The notes under the pieces were generated by a model. The model had not been told where the DNA came from and did no database searches. It saw only the letters and a program-made list of their open reading frames with translations. Positions 35,120 through 45,395 of a DNA stretch of 64,000 bases are shown here, piece after piece. The stretch covers positions 213,010,517-213,074,516 of the forward strand of contig JARDYH010000004.1 of NCBI GenBank assembly GCA_029215795.1, in the 5' to 3' direction. The position numbers were made by a program, and so were the translations under genes. Each line of letters starts with the position of its first letter. The stretch's first letter is position 1. Origin of the DNA: Anniella stebbinsi. Lineage: Eukaryota > Chordata > Lepidosauria > Squamata > Anniellidae.

Positions 35120-35830
35120 CACCCAGGAATCCAGCTGTGTTGAAGACTGCCCATGGCCCAGTGTGGACAATTAGTGGGAATCTATTTTCCCTTCTCATTC
35201 ATTCTCTCACAGTTGAGCAGTTCTGGATTTAAAACATTTAACCTAACAAAAGAAACTTGCCCGTCAGGCATTTGGCAATTAGAGAACCACCTAAGCCGCA
35301 GAAATGAGGGAGACCTGAGGCCAATGAAAAGCCTCCTGTTTTCTTCGGAGAGCTTTTTAAACCAGGCAGTGTCTAATTCTTTCACGCGTGAGGAACGACT
35401 GCCCCCTTTGAGGCTCCCATTTCCAGAGGTTCCCGGTGCAGGCCGAACCATTTCAGCGAGACGGCGGGAGCAGTTGCCAAGGGCAGTTGATGGCTGTCTC
35501 TGCAAAAGCACAATGAATCAACACGCCCCATCAGATTTCACAAGGGTAATGAGCACTTTTCATCTGAACTCTCACCCCTTTTGAGAGGGAGCTGCTGCTC
35601 TGCCGCTGGCCCTCCCGGCACTTCACCAAAAAGCTCCTTAACTTCCTTTGACCACAGGCCTTTGGGGATCTGGCACAAAAGTGTCTTATTCAGGTTTTCG
35701 GAAGGCAGGCTCACCCTCCACAGGTCTCCCATTCCACTGATGAAAAGAAGAATCGCTGCCTCACGTCTAGGCCTCAGGTGGCTGAATTTCATAACATAAC
35801 CTATTTCTGACATTTTCCTTTCCCTTAAAG
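35120..35830. other. Unique sequence, conserved-element or exon candidate
   Basis: A repeat-free, balanced block. Both strands hold longer frames: 143 codons (plus, 35153-35584), 109 codons (minus, 35182-35511) and 91 codons (minus, 35538-35813, starting MSEIGYVMKFSHLRPRREAA). I recognise no domain in any of them. Its composition differs from its flanks. It could be a conserved noncoding element or, less likely, an unrecognised exon. Confidence 0.3.
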
Positions 35831-36221
35831 ATGTCAGAGCATAACCAGGGTGTCAATATCTAAGGCAGGGTCGGAGAAGGGCATTCTCAAATTACTAAAT
35901 ATCTTGGCCCAGGAGCACTGTAAAACATGTCCTAACAGTGCAGCATTAATTATTGAAAAGAGACCAGTACCTTTTAAATTAAAGCATTTATTTCTCTTTC
36001 CATTAAATAACATTGTTCATTTCCTGTACCATTTTTTTTTTAAAAAAAAAAATCTGGCTCCTCGTATCTTAAATATGAAGAACAAGGCCTATAATGGGGC
36101 CCAGTGGATGGTCTGGGACCACCTGAGGCTGCAGAACCTCGGATACTAAGCAGGTGTGGACCTGAGGCAGAATTTGAATGGGAGACCACTGGGAATCCCC
36201 TACAGAGGGCAAAGTCACATG
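35831..36221. other. Unannotated sequence
   Basis: A T/A homopolymer junction lies near 36032-36050. Otherwise nothing recognised. Confidence 0.4.
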
Positions 36222-36353
36222 GTCAGGATCTACATTACTGCTTTAAAATGGTTTATAACAGCAGTGACAACTGGTGGGGCCCAGGACACACTCTATATAC
36301 AGTTTTCAAACCGTTTTCAAAGTGTCATGTCCTGCTCGGTGTAGATCTAGCCC
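36222..36353 (+). mobile_element. Short MITE with GTGTAGATC ends
   Basis: GTCAGGATCTACATTACTGC at the left, CTCGGTGTAGATCTAGCCC at the right, with GACAACTGGTGGGGCCCAGG inside. Same family as 8632, 24947 and 52937. Confidence 0.75.
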
Positions 36354-36658
36354 AAGTCTCATAGAAGTTCAGAAAGAGCTGTGTGGCTGGAGGTGGTTTT
36401 TAAAAAGAAAAAGGGAGAATTCTCAGTATCTACACTTAAAAAAGTAAGCGGAAATCCTGTCCTTCCCCCTCGGAGAAAGTTATTCAAAATTCTCATCTCT
36501 CCCAGTTTCTTTCACCAGAATTTTCATTACACCACCACACACACACACACACGAAATCCTGAAAATGGAAGAATCAAAATTTTCGACACAGCACTATCTT
36601 TTATGCTGTAAAGTCTGATGTACAAGCACAGTGTTCAGTGTCCAGGGTCACTAGGAAC
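36354..36658. other. Unannotated sequence and left target duplication
   Basis: Contains a short (CA)n near 36533-36552. CTAGGAAC at 36651-36658 is the left copy of the target duplication of the next element. Confidence 0.7.
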
Positions 36659-36899
36659 TAGGGATGTGCACTGGATCGGACCCGATCCACGATCCGAGTC
36701 CGGTCCAGTGGGAAATCGGATAAATTATCCGATTTCCGATCCCGCAGCTGGATCGGCCGATCCAATCCGAACCGGTCCGAAAAAGCTCCGAACCGGTTCG
36801 GCGGATCGGCGGATCGGCGGGCGCCCACTGGCGCCCACCGCCGCTTCCATTGGCGGGCGCCAGCGGGCGCCCGCCGATGAAAGTGGACAGCGGGGGGGG

Positions 36900-38100
36900 G
36901 GGAGGAGGGGGGCACTTACCTTCTCGGCCCGGTGGCTCCCGTCCGGCGCCGGCGCCTACTACTACTAGCAGGCTCCGCGGCCTGCTCTAGGGTGGCGCGC
37001 CGGGTGATGTCATCACCCGGCGCGCTACTCTAGAGCAGGCCGCGGAGCCTGCTGGTAGTAGTAGGCGCCGGCGCCGGACGGGAGCCGCCGGGCCGGAAAG
37101 GTAAGGAGGGGGTGCGTGGAGGGGAGGAGGGGGCGCGCGGAGGGGGGAGGGGGGCCCTTACCTTTCCGGCCCGGCGGCTCCCGTCCGGCGCCGGCGCCTA
37201 CTATTCCCAGCAGGCTCCGCGGCCTGCTCTAGGGTGGCGCGCCGGGTGATGTCATCACCCGGCGCGCTACTCTAGAGCAGGCCGCGGAGCCTGCTGGTAG
37301 TAGTAGGCGCCGGCGCCGGACGGGAGCCGCCGGGCCGGAAAGGTAAGGAGGGGGTGCGTGGAGGGGAGGAGGGGGCGCGCGGAGGGGGGAGGGGGGCCCT
37401 TACCTTTCCGGCCCGGCGGCTCCCGTCCGGCGCCGGCGCCTACTATTCCCAGCAGGCTCCGCGGCCTGCTCTAGGATGGCGCGCCGGGTGATGTCATCAC
37501 CCGGCGCGCTACTCTAGAGCAGGCCGCGGAGCCTGCTGGAAGTAGTAGGCGCCGGCGCCGGACGGGAGCCGCCGGGCCGGAAAGGTAAGGAGGGGGTGCG
37601 TGGAGGGGAGGAGGGGGCGCGCGGAGGGGGGAGGGGGGCCCTTACCTTTCCGGCCCGGCGGCTCCCGTCCGGCGCCGGCGCCTACTATTCCCAGCAGGCT
37701 CCGCGGCCTGCTCTAGGATGGCGCGCCGGGTGATGTCATCACCCGGCGCGCTACTCTAGAGCAGGCCGCGGAGCCTGCTGGAAGTAGTAGGCGCCGGCGC
37801 CGGACGGGAGCCGCCGGGCCGGAAAGGTAAGGAGGGGGTGCGTGGAGGGGAGGAGGGGGCGCGCGGAGGGGGGAGGGGGGAGGAGGGGGCGCGCGGAGGG
37901 GGGAGGGGGGCCCTTACCTGCCCGGCCCGGCGGCTCCCGTCCGGCGCCGGCGCCTACTACTACCAGCAGGCTCCGCGGCCTGCTCCAGGGTGGCGCGCCG
38001 GGTGATGTCATCACCCGGCGCGCTACTCGAGAGTAGGCCGCGGAGCCCGCTGGTAGTAGCCGCCGGCGCCGGATGTGCCGAGAAGGTAAGTGGCGGGGAA
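36900..38100. repeat. Five tandem 242-bp palindromic units
   Basis: Centres at 37010, 37252, 37494 and 37736 are exactly 242 bp apart; the fifth at 38008 is 272 bp on, because of a 30-bp duplication of the G-rich spacer near 37862-37905. Each unit has about 97-bp arms meeting at GTGATG-T-CATCAC, and a purine-rich G spacer of about 47 bp. Units 3 and 4 share AGGATGGCGC and CTGGAAGTAG; units 1 and 2 have AGGGTGGCGC and CTGGTAGTAG. Each arm ends in GGAAAGGTAAGG or its complement. Confidence 0.93.
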
Positions 38101-38130
38101 GGGGGCTTACCCCCCCCCCGGAGCCGTCCG

Positions 38131-38170
38131 CTTCTATCCGCTGGCGCCCGCGGGCGCCAGCGGATGGAAG
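38131..38170. repeat. 40-bp near-perfect palindrome
   Basis: The arms CTTCTATCCGCTGGCGCCCG and its complement meet at 38150/38151 with one mismatched pair. Part of the chain of palindromes in the GC-rich element. Confidence 0.9.
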
Positions 38171-38280
38171 CAGGCGGCCCCAGGGGGGGTAGGGAGCGCG
38201 GGGGAGGGGGTTTACCTGCCGGGGCCGTCCACAGCGGACGGCCCCGGGGGGGGGAGGGAGTTAGGCCCCCCCTTACCCAC

Positions 38281-38346
38281 CCGCCGCCATTTTTTCCTCA
38301 TAGACTTGCATTGCAATGCAAGTCTATGGGGAAAAAAATGGCGGCC
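38281..38346. repeat. 66-bp palindrome near the right end of the element
   Basis: A perfect 30-bp core (38299-38328, arms CATAGACTTGCATTG) extends outward with few mismatches to GCCGCCAT / ATGGCGGC. The adjoining GCCATTTTTTCC-CATAG resembles the GCCATTTTGAATG...CCCATAG boundary in the 60505 element. Confidence 0.88.
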
Positions 38347-38585
38347 GATCCAAAAATTTCCGATTTTTGGATCGGGATCGGACTCGATCCGGTCCGGGGG
38401 GCCTCCGATTTTGTCCGAACCGGTCCGGGACAAAATTGGAGGTCCCGATCCGGGTCCCGATCCGATCCGGGGGGTCCGTGCACACCCCTACTAGGAACCA
38501 TGGGAGCTGCATTTCCTATGTTACTGATGCTCTGGATACTGCTGCAATATATAATCCAGGGTCCAACAAAGAACCTGACGTAGGT

Positions 38586-38905
38586 TAGGCTGACCAGATA
38601 AAACCCAGGTCAGGGCTCATGTAACTTTAACAGTTGTAGAGAAAAGGGAATTTCAGCCAGTGTCATTTGTATGCCATTAGTTCCTGGTGATATTCCCTCT
38701 TCATCACAACAGTTAAAGGTGCAGGCACTATACTAGAGTGACCAGATACAAAAGAAGGCAGGGCCCCTGCAACTTTAACTGTTGTGATGAAGAGGGAATT
38801 TCACCAGGAACTAATTGCATACAAATGACACTGGCTGAAATTCCCTTTTCTCTACAACTGTTAAAGTTACATGAGCCCTGACCTGGATTTTATCTGGTCA
38901 CCCTA
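38586..38905. mobile_element. 320-bp palindromic hAT-like MITE, copy I
   Basis: Begins TAGGCTGACC and ends GGTCACCCTA. No clear target duplication. It abuts the L2-like LINE on the right, so one of the two may have inserted at the edge of the other. Confidence 0.88.
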
Positions 38906-39757
38906 ACCAGTACCCAGTGAAGCTGTTGTAACAAGGGAGTCACATGTCCCCTATAACCAGCTGTGTTTCACAGTCTGGATGCAGCATTCTGGAACTGCTG
39001 AAGTTTCTAAATGCTGTTCAAAGGCAGCATCATGTAAAGCAAGTTACAGTATTCCAAATGGGATGTAACTAAGGCATGTGTCACTGCATGTCATCTCCTG
39101 GAAAGGCACAGTTGGCACGCAAGCCTCAGCTGTGCTCCCATGAAAACCTGGGAATCCAGGTCCAGGGCTGAAGCCAGAGTATACCCATAGTGCAAACTTT
39201 AACCTTCAAGGGGAGCATCACTCCATCCAAGATGAATTGAATCTCTACTCTCTGATCTGCCTTTTGACTGAGTATGAGTACCTTAATCTTGTCTGGATTA
39301 AGCTTCAATTTGTTCACCCTCATCCAGTCAATTATCGACATTAGACAAAGATGTAGCTCTTGAACTGCTTCCTTGGACCTAGATACCTGATGGAACGCCT
39401 CTCCTGACACGAACCTACCCATACACTACGATCAACATCCAAGGTCCTCCTCCGAGTGTCTACTCCGAGGGAAGCTTAGAGGATGGCAACGAGGGCCTTT
39501 TCAGTGGTGCCCCCCAAATATGGAACAATCTCTCCCCCCCCCACGAGGCTTGCCTGGAGCCAACAGGGTCATCTTTTCAGCGCCAGGTTGAGAGTTTTCT
39601 CTTTTCCCAGGCATTTAACAGCATGTTGAGCTTTTTAAACTGACCCCTGGACAGTTTAAATGATATGTAGTTTGTTTTTAGGCTTTTATGGTTTTAAATT
39701 TAGTATATTGGTTTTTAAATGTTCAATGCTTCAGCTATGGGGCAGTATATAAATGCA

Positions 39758-39806
<49 letters not shown>
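38906..39806 (+). mobile_element. L2-like LINE with inverted 5' part (twin-priming pattern)
   Basis: The left part (38906 to about 39375) is in minus orientation. Read that way it encodes RT/ORF2 sequence: IIDWMRVNKLKLNPDK near 39315-39350, then TSHLEYCNLLY and LQQLHWVL at the left edge, with frameshifts. The right part (from about 39372) is in plus orientation: LGPRYLMERLS, a decayed C-terminus, the 3' UTR, the terminal AGCTATGGGGCAGTATATA motif and (TAA)n at 39758-39806. Joined in order, only about 20 codons of ORF2 are missing between the two parts. This is the expected outcome of twin priming during reverse transcription. Confidence 0.85.
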
Positions 39807-39929
39807 GATGGAAAGGAGAGTCTAGAGATGGCCCCGGCTCAGTTTGTGTTTGTGAGCCGAGCCAGGTGGGCTGCTACTGAAATCCGGGAACTTTCACGTT
39901 TTGTTTTTCCTGTAAAAAAATGTCATTTG

Positions 39930-40215
39930 TGCAAGTTGTTGTCACAAATTGTGTAAATTACAAATCTTTTGGCCGTAATTTGCCTGACTTGCAGAAATTG
40001 CGGCCCAAAGTTGCGCAACGTAGGGATATTTACGGCTCACAATTTGTGCAAATCACAGCTGATAATTGCATAACTTATCCAAGTTGCAGGCACAACTTGA
40101 GTAAATGACTTTTTTTTTTTACACATACCCTGCAAAGATCCATGAGTTGACCCAACTCGGGCCTGCATGCAGACAAGCAAGCCCAAGTCCATGGAACCGA
40201 GATGCCAAAAGCTTG
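39930..40215 (+). repeat. Interspersed repeat with TTTGTGCAAAT motifs, copy 2
   Basis: Shares CATTTGTGCAAGTTG, CACAATTTGTGCAAATCACA, GACCCAACTCGGGCC and CCAAAAGCTTGGTGGAC with the 23720-23950 block. Class unknown. Confidence 0.45.
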
Positions 40216-40527
40216 GTGGACTTGACCCTCTGGAAGGATTTTTCTGACATCGCTAGAAAAGACAGAGTTGGCTGTTATGAGCATACTGGTGGCACTGAAC
40301 CCCAAAGTCCAGATAACTTCCCCCAGTGGTTTTATGTATAGCATGGGGGAAAAGATGGAACTGTGAGAGGAGCGTAACACTTCCCTGCCTCTCTTTCCCC
40401 ACTCTAAATCATTCACCAGTGGCTCCAACCCACAAAGGTCCAAACGCTCCCTGGTCAACTTTTGTTTGAAAATCTCCAAGGAAAAAGTATCTGGTTTTAA
40501 TGCACACAAGAGGACCTTTTGCATTTG

Positions 40528-40665
40528 GTTTTACTTTACTTTTATTCTGTTTTAAACTTTTAATGGTTTTATATTATGTTTATCGTGTTGTATTTTATGG
40601 CTTTAATTTTTGTGAACTGCCCAGAGAGCTTCAGCTGTTGGTAGTATAGGAATGCAATAAATAAA
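40528..40665 (+). mobile_element. L2-like LINE 3' UTR end
   Basis: AT-rich 3' UTR, then CTGCCCAGAGAGCTTCAGCT and AATAAATAAATAA. 5'-truncated. Confidence 0.78.
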
Positions 40666-41871
40666 TAACCTTAGGGATGGTTCTATTCCATAATCATTGG
40701 TTTTCTATATGATGACCATTCTGGAGTCTGACAGCACCCCTCCACCCCTTTCTAAGTATACTGTACATGCAAACCACATCAGACAAAGGGAACTAGCTAG
40801 GTTTGTCTGGAATTATTTGTATTTATAAGATTATGCTGACTGTTTTCAATCTAGGTTCTCACAAATGACTTGGGTTTTGGTTGTTATATTGACTCTGGAG
40901 GGACTTTTGGAACTTGAACCCTTTTCCAAGATCAGTTAATGTACAGCTGCTTTGTACATGCCATGGAAGTGGTAATGAATAAGCATGAAAGACTCACACA
41001 TTGCTCTCCTTCACTTTGGGGGCAGAGAATCCAATAATGTCCTACCACTGGTGACCAACACAAGCGGTGCTGGTGCATGCATGTGCAGGCCCTACTGCTG
41101 GCGGTGGCAAAGTAGCGCTTCCGGAGTCAAGCCCCACATGACTGGAAACACATGTTTCTGGAGGGGACAGGTCTTGCCCTCAGAAACAACTGTTTCTGGT
41201 CATTTGAGGGCTTGCCCTTGGAAGCACACCACCATCAGCAGGTCCAAATCCATGCATACCAGGACTGGCAGTGCTGGCTACCAGTGGTTGGTAAACTACT
41301 GGATCCTAGCCTTGGTTCCCATGAAAAGTGGGGAAATCCATTTGCTGTTCATGGGGTGATGAGTGTTCCGTCCCTGCATTTGAAGATTCTGAGTAGTACT
41401 CAATACTACCCATTTAGGACCAGGAGCCACCACCGCTTCTGTCCTGTGAGTGGTCAGCCCCACCGATTCCTTTCAGCAAGTGTTGCTCACCACTTGCACA
41501 ATGGAGATATAAAGCTGCTCGGAGCAAGTTCCGAAATGAGCAGAAACAGTTGTTTCTGGAGCAAATCAGGTCAGCGGAGCTCCCCTATGTGAGTTCCGCT
41601 GGCCTGCTGCATTCCAGAAATGAGTGCTTCCATTCATTTTGGGTTGCCGACGGAAGTCCTAAATCTATATTCTGCAAGTGGTGGGCGCCTTTTGCAGAAG
41701 GGAATCAGGAGGGCTGGCTTCTCACAGGCACATTCCATTGGAAACTGCCCCACCTTTTCTGTGTCACCTCCACCCCTTACATGGGACCCAGAAATGAAGG
41801 GAATAAAGCACAAGACACTTTGCTTGAATGCGCAGAACAGCCCTCAATATCTGCTACAGTTCCCTCCCTCA
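40666..41871. other. Unannotated sequence; dyad-rich part
   Basis: 40970-41810 has several plus-strand frames (up to 146 codons) without a recognised domain. CAGAAACAACTGTTTCTGG (41181-41199) and CAGAAACAGTTGTTTCTGG (about 41541-41559) are similar dyads 360 bp apart. Possibly an unrecognised DNA element. Confidence 0.3.
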
Positions 41872-42100
41872 GTATGGTATAGTGGCTAGAGTGTTGGGCT
41901 GGGAGTCGGGAGATCCGGGTTCTAGTCCCCACTCGGCCATGGAAGCTCAATGGGTGGCTTTGGGACAGTCGTAGACTCTAAGCCCAACCTACCTTACAAG
42001 GTTTTTATTGTGAGGATAAAATGGAGGGAGGATTATGTGCACCACCTTGGGTTCCTTAGTGGAAAATAAAGGAGGATATAAATGTAATAAAAAAATAAAA
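41872..42100 (+). mobile_element. Sauria-type SINE, full length
   Basis: tRNA-like head TATAGTGGCTAGAGTGTTGG with a B-box-like GGTTCTAGTCC near 41919-41929, body ACTCGGCCATGGAAGCTC, BovB-like tail GAGGATAAAATGGAGGGAGG to GGATATAAATGTAATAAA and an A-rich end. Transcribed, if at all, by RNA polymerase III from the internal boxes. One of the clearest taxonomic markers in the window. Confidence 0.93.
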
Positions 42101-42226
42101 TACATTTTTCTCTTGGAAAACAGATATAATCTTAGTAATGAATCATGGATATGTTTGGTGTGCTTGTTGCTGCTCTGAGCATTTAAATCTGAAGATATGT
42201 TTTATGTATCTCAGGAGGATGGTTTT

Positions 42227-42305
42227 AGCAAAGCAATCCTAAACATGTCTTCTCAGAATTAAGTCCAATTGAATCCCTAGGGACTTAGTAAGTGTGCCTA
42301 GGACC
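42227..42305 (+). repeat. Short squamate repeat (GCAATCCTAAACATGTCTTC)
   Basis: GCAATCCTAAACATG, CAGAATTAAGTCCAATTGAA and AAGTGTGCCTAGGACC. I recall this short unit as very common in squamates. A copy lies at 52341-52420. Confidence 0.6.
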
Positions 42306-42693
42306 ACAGGCATAGGTTATTTCATCTAATACAAGTACTATCTGCTCTCTCAAAATTTCCAGTTTGAAACATCAGAAGCAGAACATGAGAATATAGGCCG
42401 TTATCTAATTCATTGGGAGCATGTGACTTCCACCAAGCCTAATGGGATTGCTCCTGAAATTCAACTCCCACATGATAAGATTTTTAGTAGAGAAGGGTAA
42501 TTGGTTTAATAACTATTTTTACTACATCCCCAACTCCTCCCCGATGCACTCTTTCTATCCCTCTGGCATTCATCAAAAATACATCTAATTTCCTAAGTGG
42601 CTACTGAAGTTTGAATTTCCTCAGAGGGTTTTCACTGAATCAGATTCTTGAACTTTAACAAGTCCTTGGTGTTCTGTATCAGTATCTAATACC
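42306..42693. other. Unannotated sequence
   Basis: No recognised feature. Confidence 0.45.
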
Positions 42694-42915
42694 AATGTGA
42701 TGTAGTTTTCAGAGTGTCGAGCTGGGACTCAGAAGATCCGGGTTCAACTCCCCACTAGGCCATGAAACTCACTGGGAGACTGCAGGTCAGTCACTGATTC
42801 TCACCGAAACCTATCTCACAGGGTCGTTCTTAGGATGCAACAGAAAGGGTGTGAGCCACTTTGGGATCCTTGGAGGGGAAAAAAGCAGAATATAAATGTA
42901 ATAATAAATAAAACT
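42694..42915 (+). mobile_element. Sauria-type SINE, full length
   Basis: Same order as 41872-42100. The B box GGTTCAACTCC is at 42741-42751. The tail runs through AGCCACTTTGGGATCC and GAATATAAATGTAATAATAA to AAATAAAA. Confidence 0.93.
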
Positions 42916-43504
42916 GGCACACACACACACTCCTTCCTGAACATGATAGACTTGCAAAATCAAGATCACTGAAAGTTTCAGAAAAAATGCCATTAGGAAA
43001 AATGCCAGAAATCGTATGAAGCATCAAGCCACTGCAAACCACAGATACTGAAAATACTCATTTTAAAGGTGGAAACGGAAAGCAGAGGGAAGGAAGTGGA
43101 AGATAAGAGGGGGAGGCAGGCAGGGAATAATAGGCTCTTATAGAGACTGCAGAGAAAGAAGAAGCTAGTCTGATTTTTCTATGAAAACTAGGGATGACAG
43201 AGAAATCCAGAAGGAATTCAATCCTGATTAAAAACAAACTGAAACATATTTTTTTTTCATATATCTCCTGCGGAGTCAAAATAGGCAAAAGTGACCTAGA
43301 TGGATCAGCGTTTTGAATCAGAATAAGGTGGTTTCAAACCTTTAAAACTCTCCCCAATGGCCAATGGGTCAACACCCACAATTCAGACCAGATTATGCGA
43401 CAGAGAACAGAAAGTTCCTTCAGAACAAATGGTTCTCCCAAGTCCTAGAGCTATAAGCCAACAGGGGGGAAATGTCTTCCCTATCCTTAACATTATCATA
43501 AGGG
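42916..43504. other. Unannotated sequence with a TAGGGATG terminus
   Basis: A short (CA)n lies at about 42918-42931. TAGGGATGACAGAGAAATCC at 43189-43208 resembles the left end at 23039. No opposing end was found. Confidence 0.4.
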
Positions 43505-43815
43505 AGGCCACGTGTCCTGCTGTACAGAAAACAGTCCTCTATTTGAAAGGTTATCAGAGAACAGTCCTCTATTTGAAGCCATCTTCTATTTGAAGGTCTG
43601 TCTAGTACAAATCTAATTTAAAGATTGAACTGGCACACGAATCACCTGGTCACAATCTTCCTTACTATGATGGGAAATATAGCATTTCTACTTAAATTAT
43701 AGTACTTATTTCTAAATGTGCAGCTATAGATATGAATGAACATGTGCAAATTTTATGCAGATCTCTCTTTTGGTGATGTGATTCCTCCTTTTTGACAATG
43801 TCTAGTTGAACATTT
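43505..43815 (+). repeat. Interspersed repeat with CAGTCCTCTATTTG motifs, copy 2
   Basis: Motif order matches 17020-17370: ACAGTCCTCTATTTGAAAGG, CACAATCTTCCTTACTATG, AAATTTTATGCAGATC and TTTTTGACAATGTCTAG. Confidence 0.65.
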
Positions 43816-44652
43816 TAATTGTTGTCAGTCAGCTGACTGACTGAACCCTTCAACAGGAAATTTGGAGGAGAGAGATCCCACGCCACCCAAAAAACACGTA
43901 TTTTTCTGTGGTGGATGCAATTTTCCCTCTTTTTTTTTTAAAAAAGGGGGGGAGATTGAGATAAGGAAGGGGGGAACAGAAGATTATATAGGAAAAGCGG
44001 AGGTGCTTCCTGGCCTCATTTTAAACTGGGACACCAGAATGATGCACTGCCCAGTACAATATTTAGCAACAAAGGTTCAAATACCATGTATTTCCAAAGT
44101 TCTGTCATTCTCTGTTACCACTTTCTAAATGTCTGAACAAGGCATTCTCCTTTAAAATTATCTTCCTGTGATTACAATGAAATGTGCAAAGCAACTTCCA
44201 GAGTTGCCCAAGCACGGAATCCCCCACTGGTTTCGCTAAAGGCAGACTTTGCTCTTGCTCACCTGGCAGAGGTATGGGAAGGACAAGGCCTCAGGAGGAT
44301 TCTGATTTGAAACTGCAAAAGCATGCTGAGCTCGCACACACAATCTGGCACATGGAGCATTTCCCAGTAGTTAACTCCGAAGTGCCTGGGTTGTAAAGCA
44401 CCGAAAGTTAGTGACAGTTTCCAACCTTAATATAATATTACCATATAAATGGTAATTTTACGGAGATTTTTATATCAAGTGGAAATATTTTCCTGTTGGG
44501 TGTCTTCCAACATTTGCCAGATGACATCAATGGGTAGGCTTGTTTTCATGTGACAATACAGGGGTAGATAACAGAACAACCATTTTTGCCAGGCACTGTC
44601 TGCTAGAAATATTTGAGGTATTCAAACTTTGCTAATTCCTTTACAAACAAAC
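43816..44652. other. Unannotated sequence
   Basis: No recognised gene or repeat. Confidence 0.45.
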
Positions 44653-44880
44653 CTGGGCCAGATCTATATAGCGGTATGAAAGAGGTACAAAAGTGGTACA
44701 TAAAAGGCAGGAGCCACTCTACTGCTTAATAGCAGTATTGAAATGCACTGACAACTGTTGGGGCCCATTGACATGTACCATATTCCACTGTATCCTGCTT
44801 GGTGCGGCTCCTGCCTTTTATATACCACTTTCATACCACTTTCATACTGCTATATCCTGCTTGGTGTAGATCTGGCCCTG
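44653..44880. mobile_element. Fold-back MITE with GTGTAGATC ends, long form
   Basis: CTGGGCCAGATCTATATAGC at the left faces GGTGTAGATCTGGCCCTG at the right. Interior ACAACTGTTGGGGCCCATTG. Close to 10881-11110. Confidence 0.85.
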
Positions 44881-44999
44881 ATCTGCACCTCTCAAATGAA
44901 TGTGTGTGTGGATCAGAACGTCAATAGACACCAGATTTCACACTTCTCCAAATGTTGTGGCACAGTTTTCAGCAGCTGAAACATAAACTTTTAAAAAGC

Positions 45000-45395
45000 T
45001 ACATTTTGAGAGAAGTTATGTCAGGAAATTTATACATATTTAAGCATACATGTAAATGCAAATTTTCTTGAGGACTTTTTAATTAAAAATGGTAGATTAT
45101 TGCATTCACAAGCTTGTACTCTCATCTGCAAAATGTGTACTTTCGAAAAGTATGAACTCTAAAAATTCACATTTTTGAAAATAAATAATAATAATAATAA
45201 TAATAATTTCACACTTTAGCTTAATGGGGAAAAGTAGGCATTTGAACGCATATTTTATCAAAATGGATACTGCAATGCACTTTTGCCATTCAAACGAAAA
45301 GAAAAACAGTTCACAATAAAAAATGTGAGTGGTGCAATGCAAGCTTCAAGGTGAAGTTTGGAGAATCTCAGTGAGCTTCTCCAAACATCCCTGAT
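45000..45395. repeat. AT-rich diverged repeat with an (AAT)n patch
   Basis: Contains AAATTCACATTTTTGAAAAT and related motifs, (AAT)n at 45181-45208, and GAAGTTTGGAGAATCTCAG shared in form with 57460-57500. Probably an old element; class unknown. Confidence 0.4.

Larger units (their letters stand above)
36659..38490. mobile_element. GC-rich hAT-like element with palindromic tandem repeats
   Basis: A 1,832-bp element. It begins TAGGGATGTGCACTGG and ends GTCCGTGCACACCCCTA, with a perfect 8-bp target duplication CTAGGAAC on both sides (36651-36658, 38491-38498), as expected of the hAT superfamily. Subterminal zones at 36670-36800 and 38345-38475 are rich in GATCCG / CCGATC motifs. The interior is extremely GC- and CpG-rich and is made almost entirely of palindromes: five copies of a unit centred on GTGATGTCATCAC (centres 37010, 37252, 37494, 37736, 38008), then shorter palindromes to the right. 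No transposase frame is recognised; frames of up to 197 codons reflect the GC-rich, stop-poor composition. The termini are shared with 60505-63359. Confidence 0.9.

Noticed and set aside
36900..38100. Ribosomal DNA or a gene promoter CpG island
   Set aside because: No rRNA sequence is seen, and the GC-rich block lies exactly inside a TIR-bounded element with a target duplication, so it came with the element.
37990..38583. A 197-codon plus-strand frame and several overlapping frames
   Set aside because: They arise in extremely GC-rich palindromic sequence where stops are rare on all frames. Low-complexity Gly/Ala/Arg/Pro composition.
41152..41592. 146-codon plus-strand frame
   Set aside because: Overlaps other frames in the region, no domain recognised; the region may be an unknown repeat.
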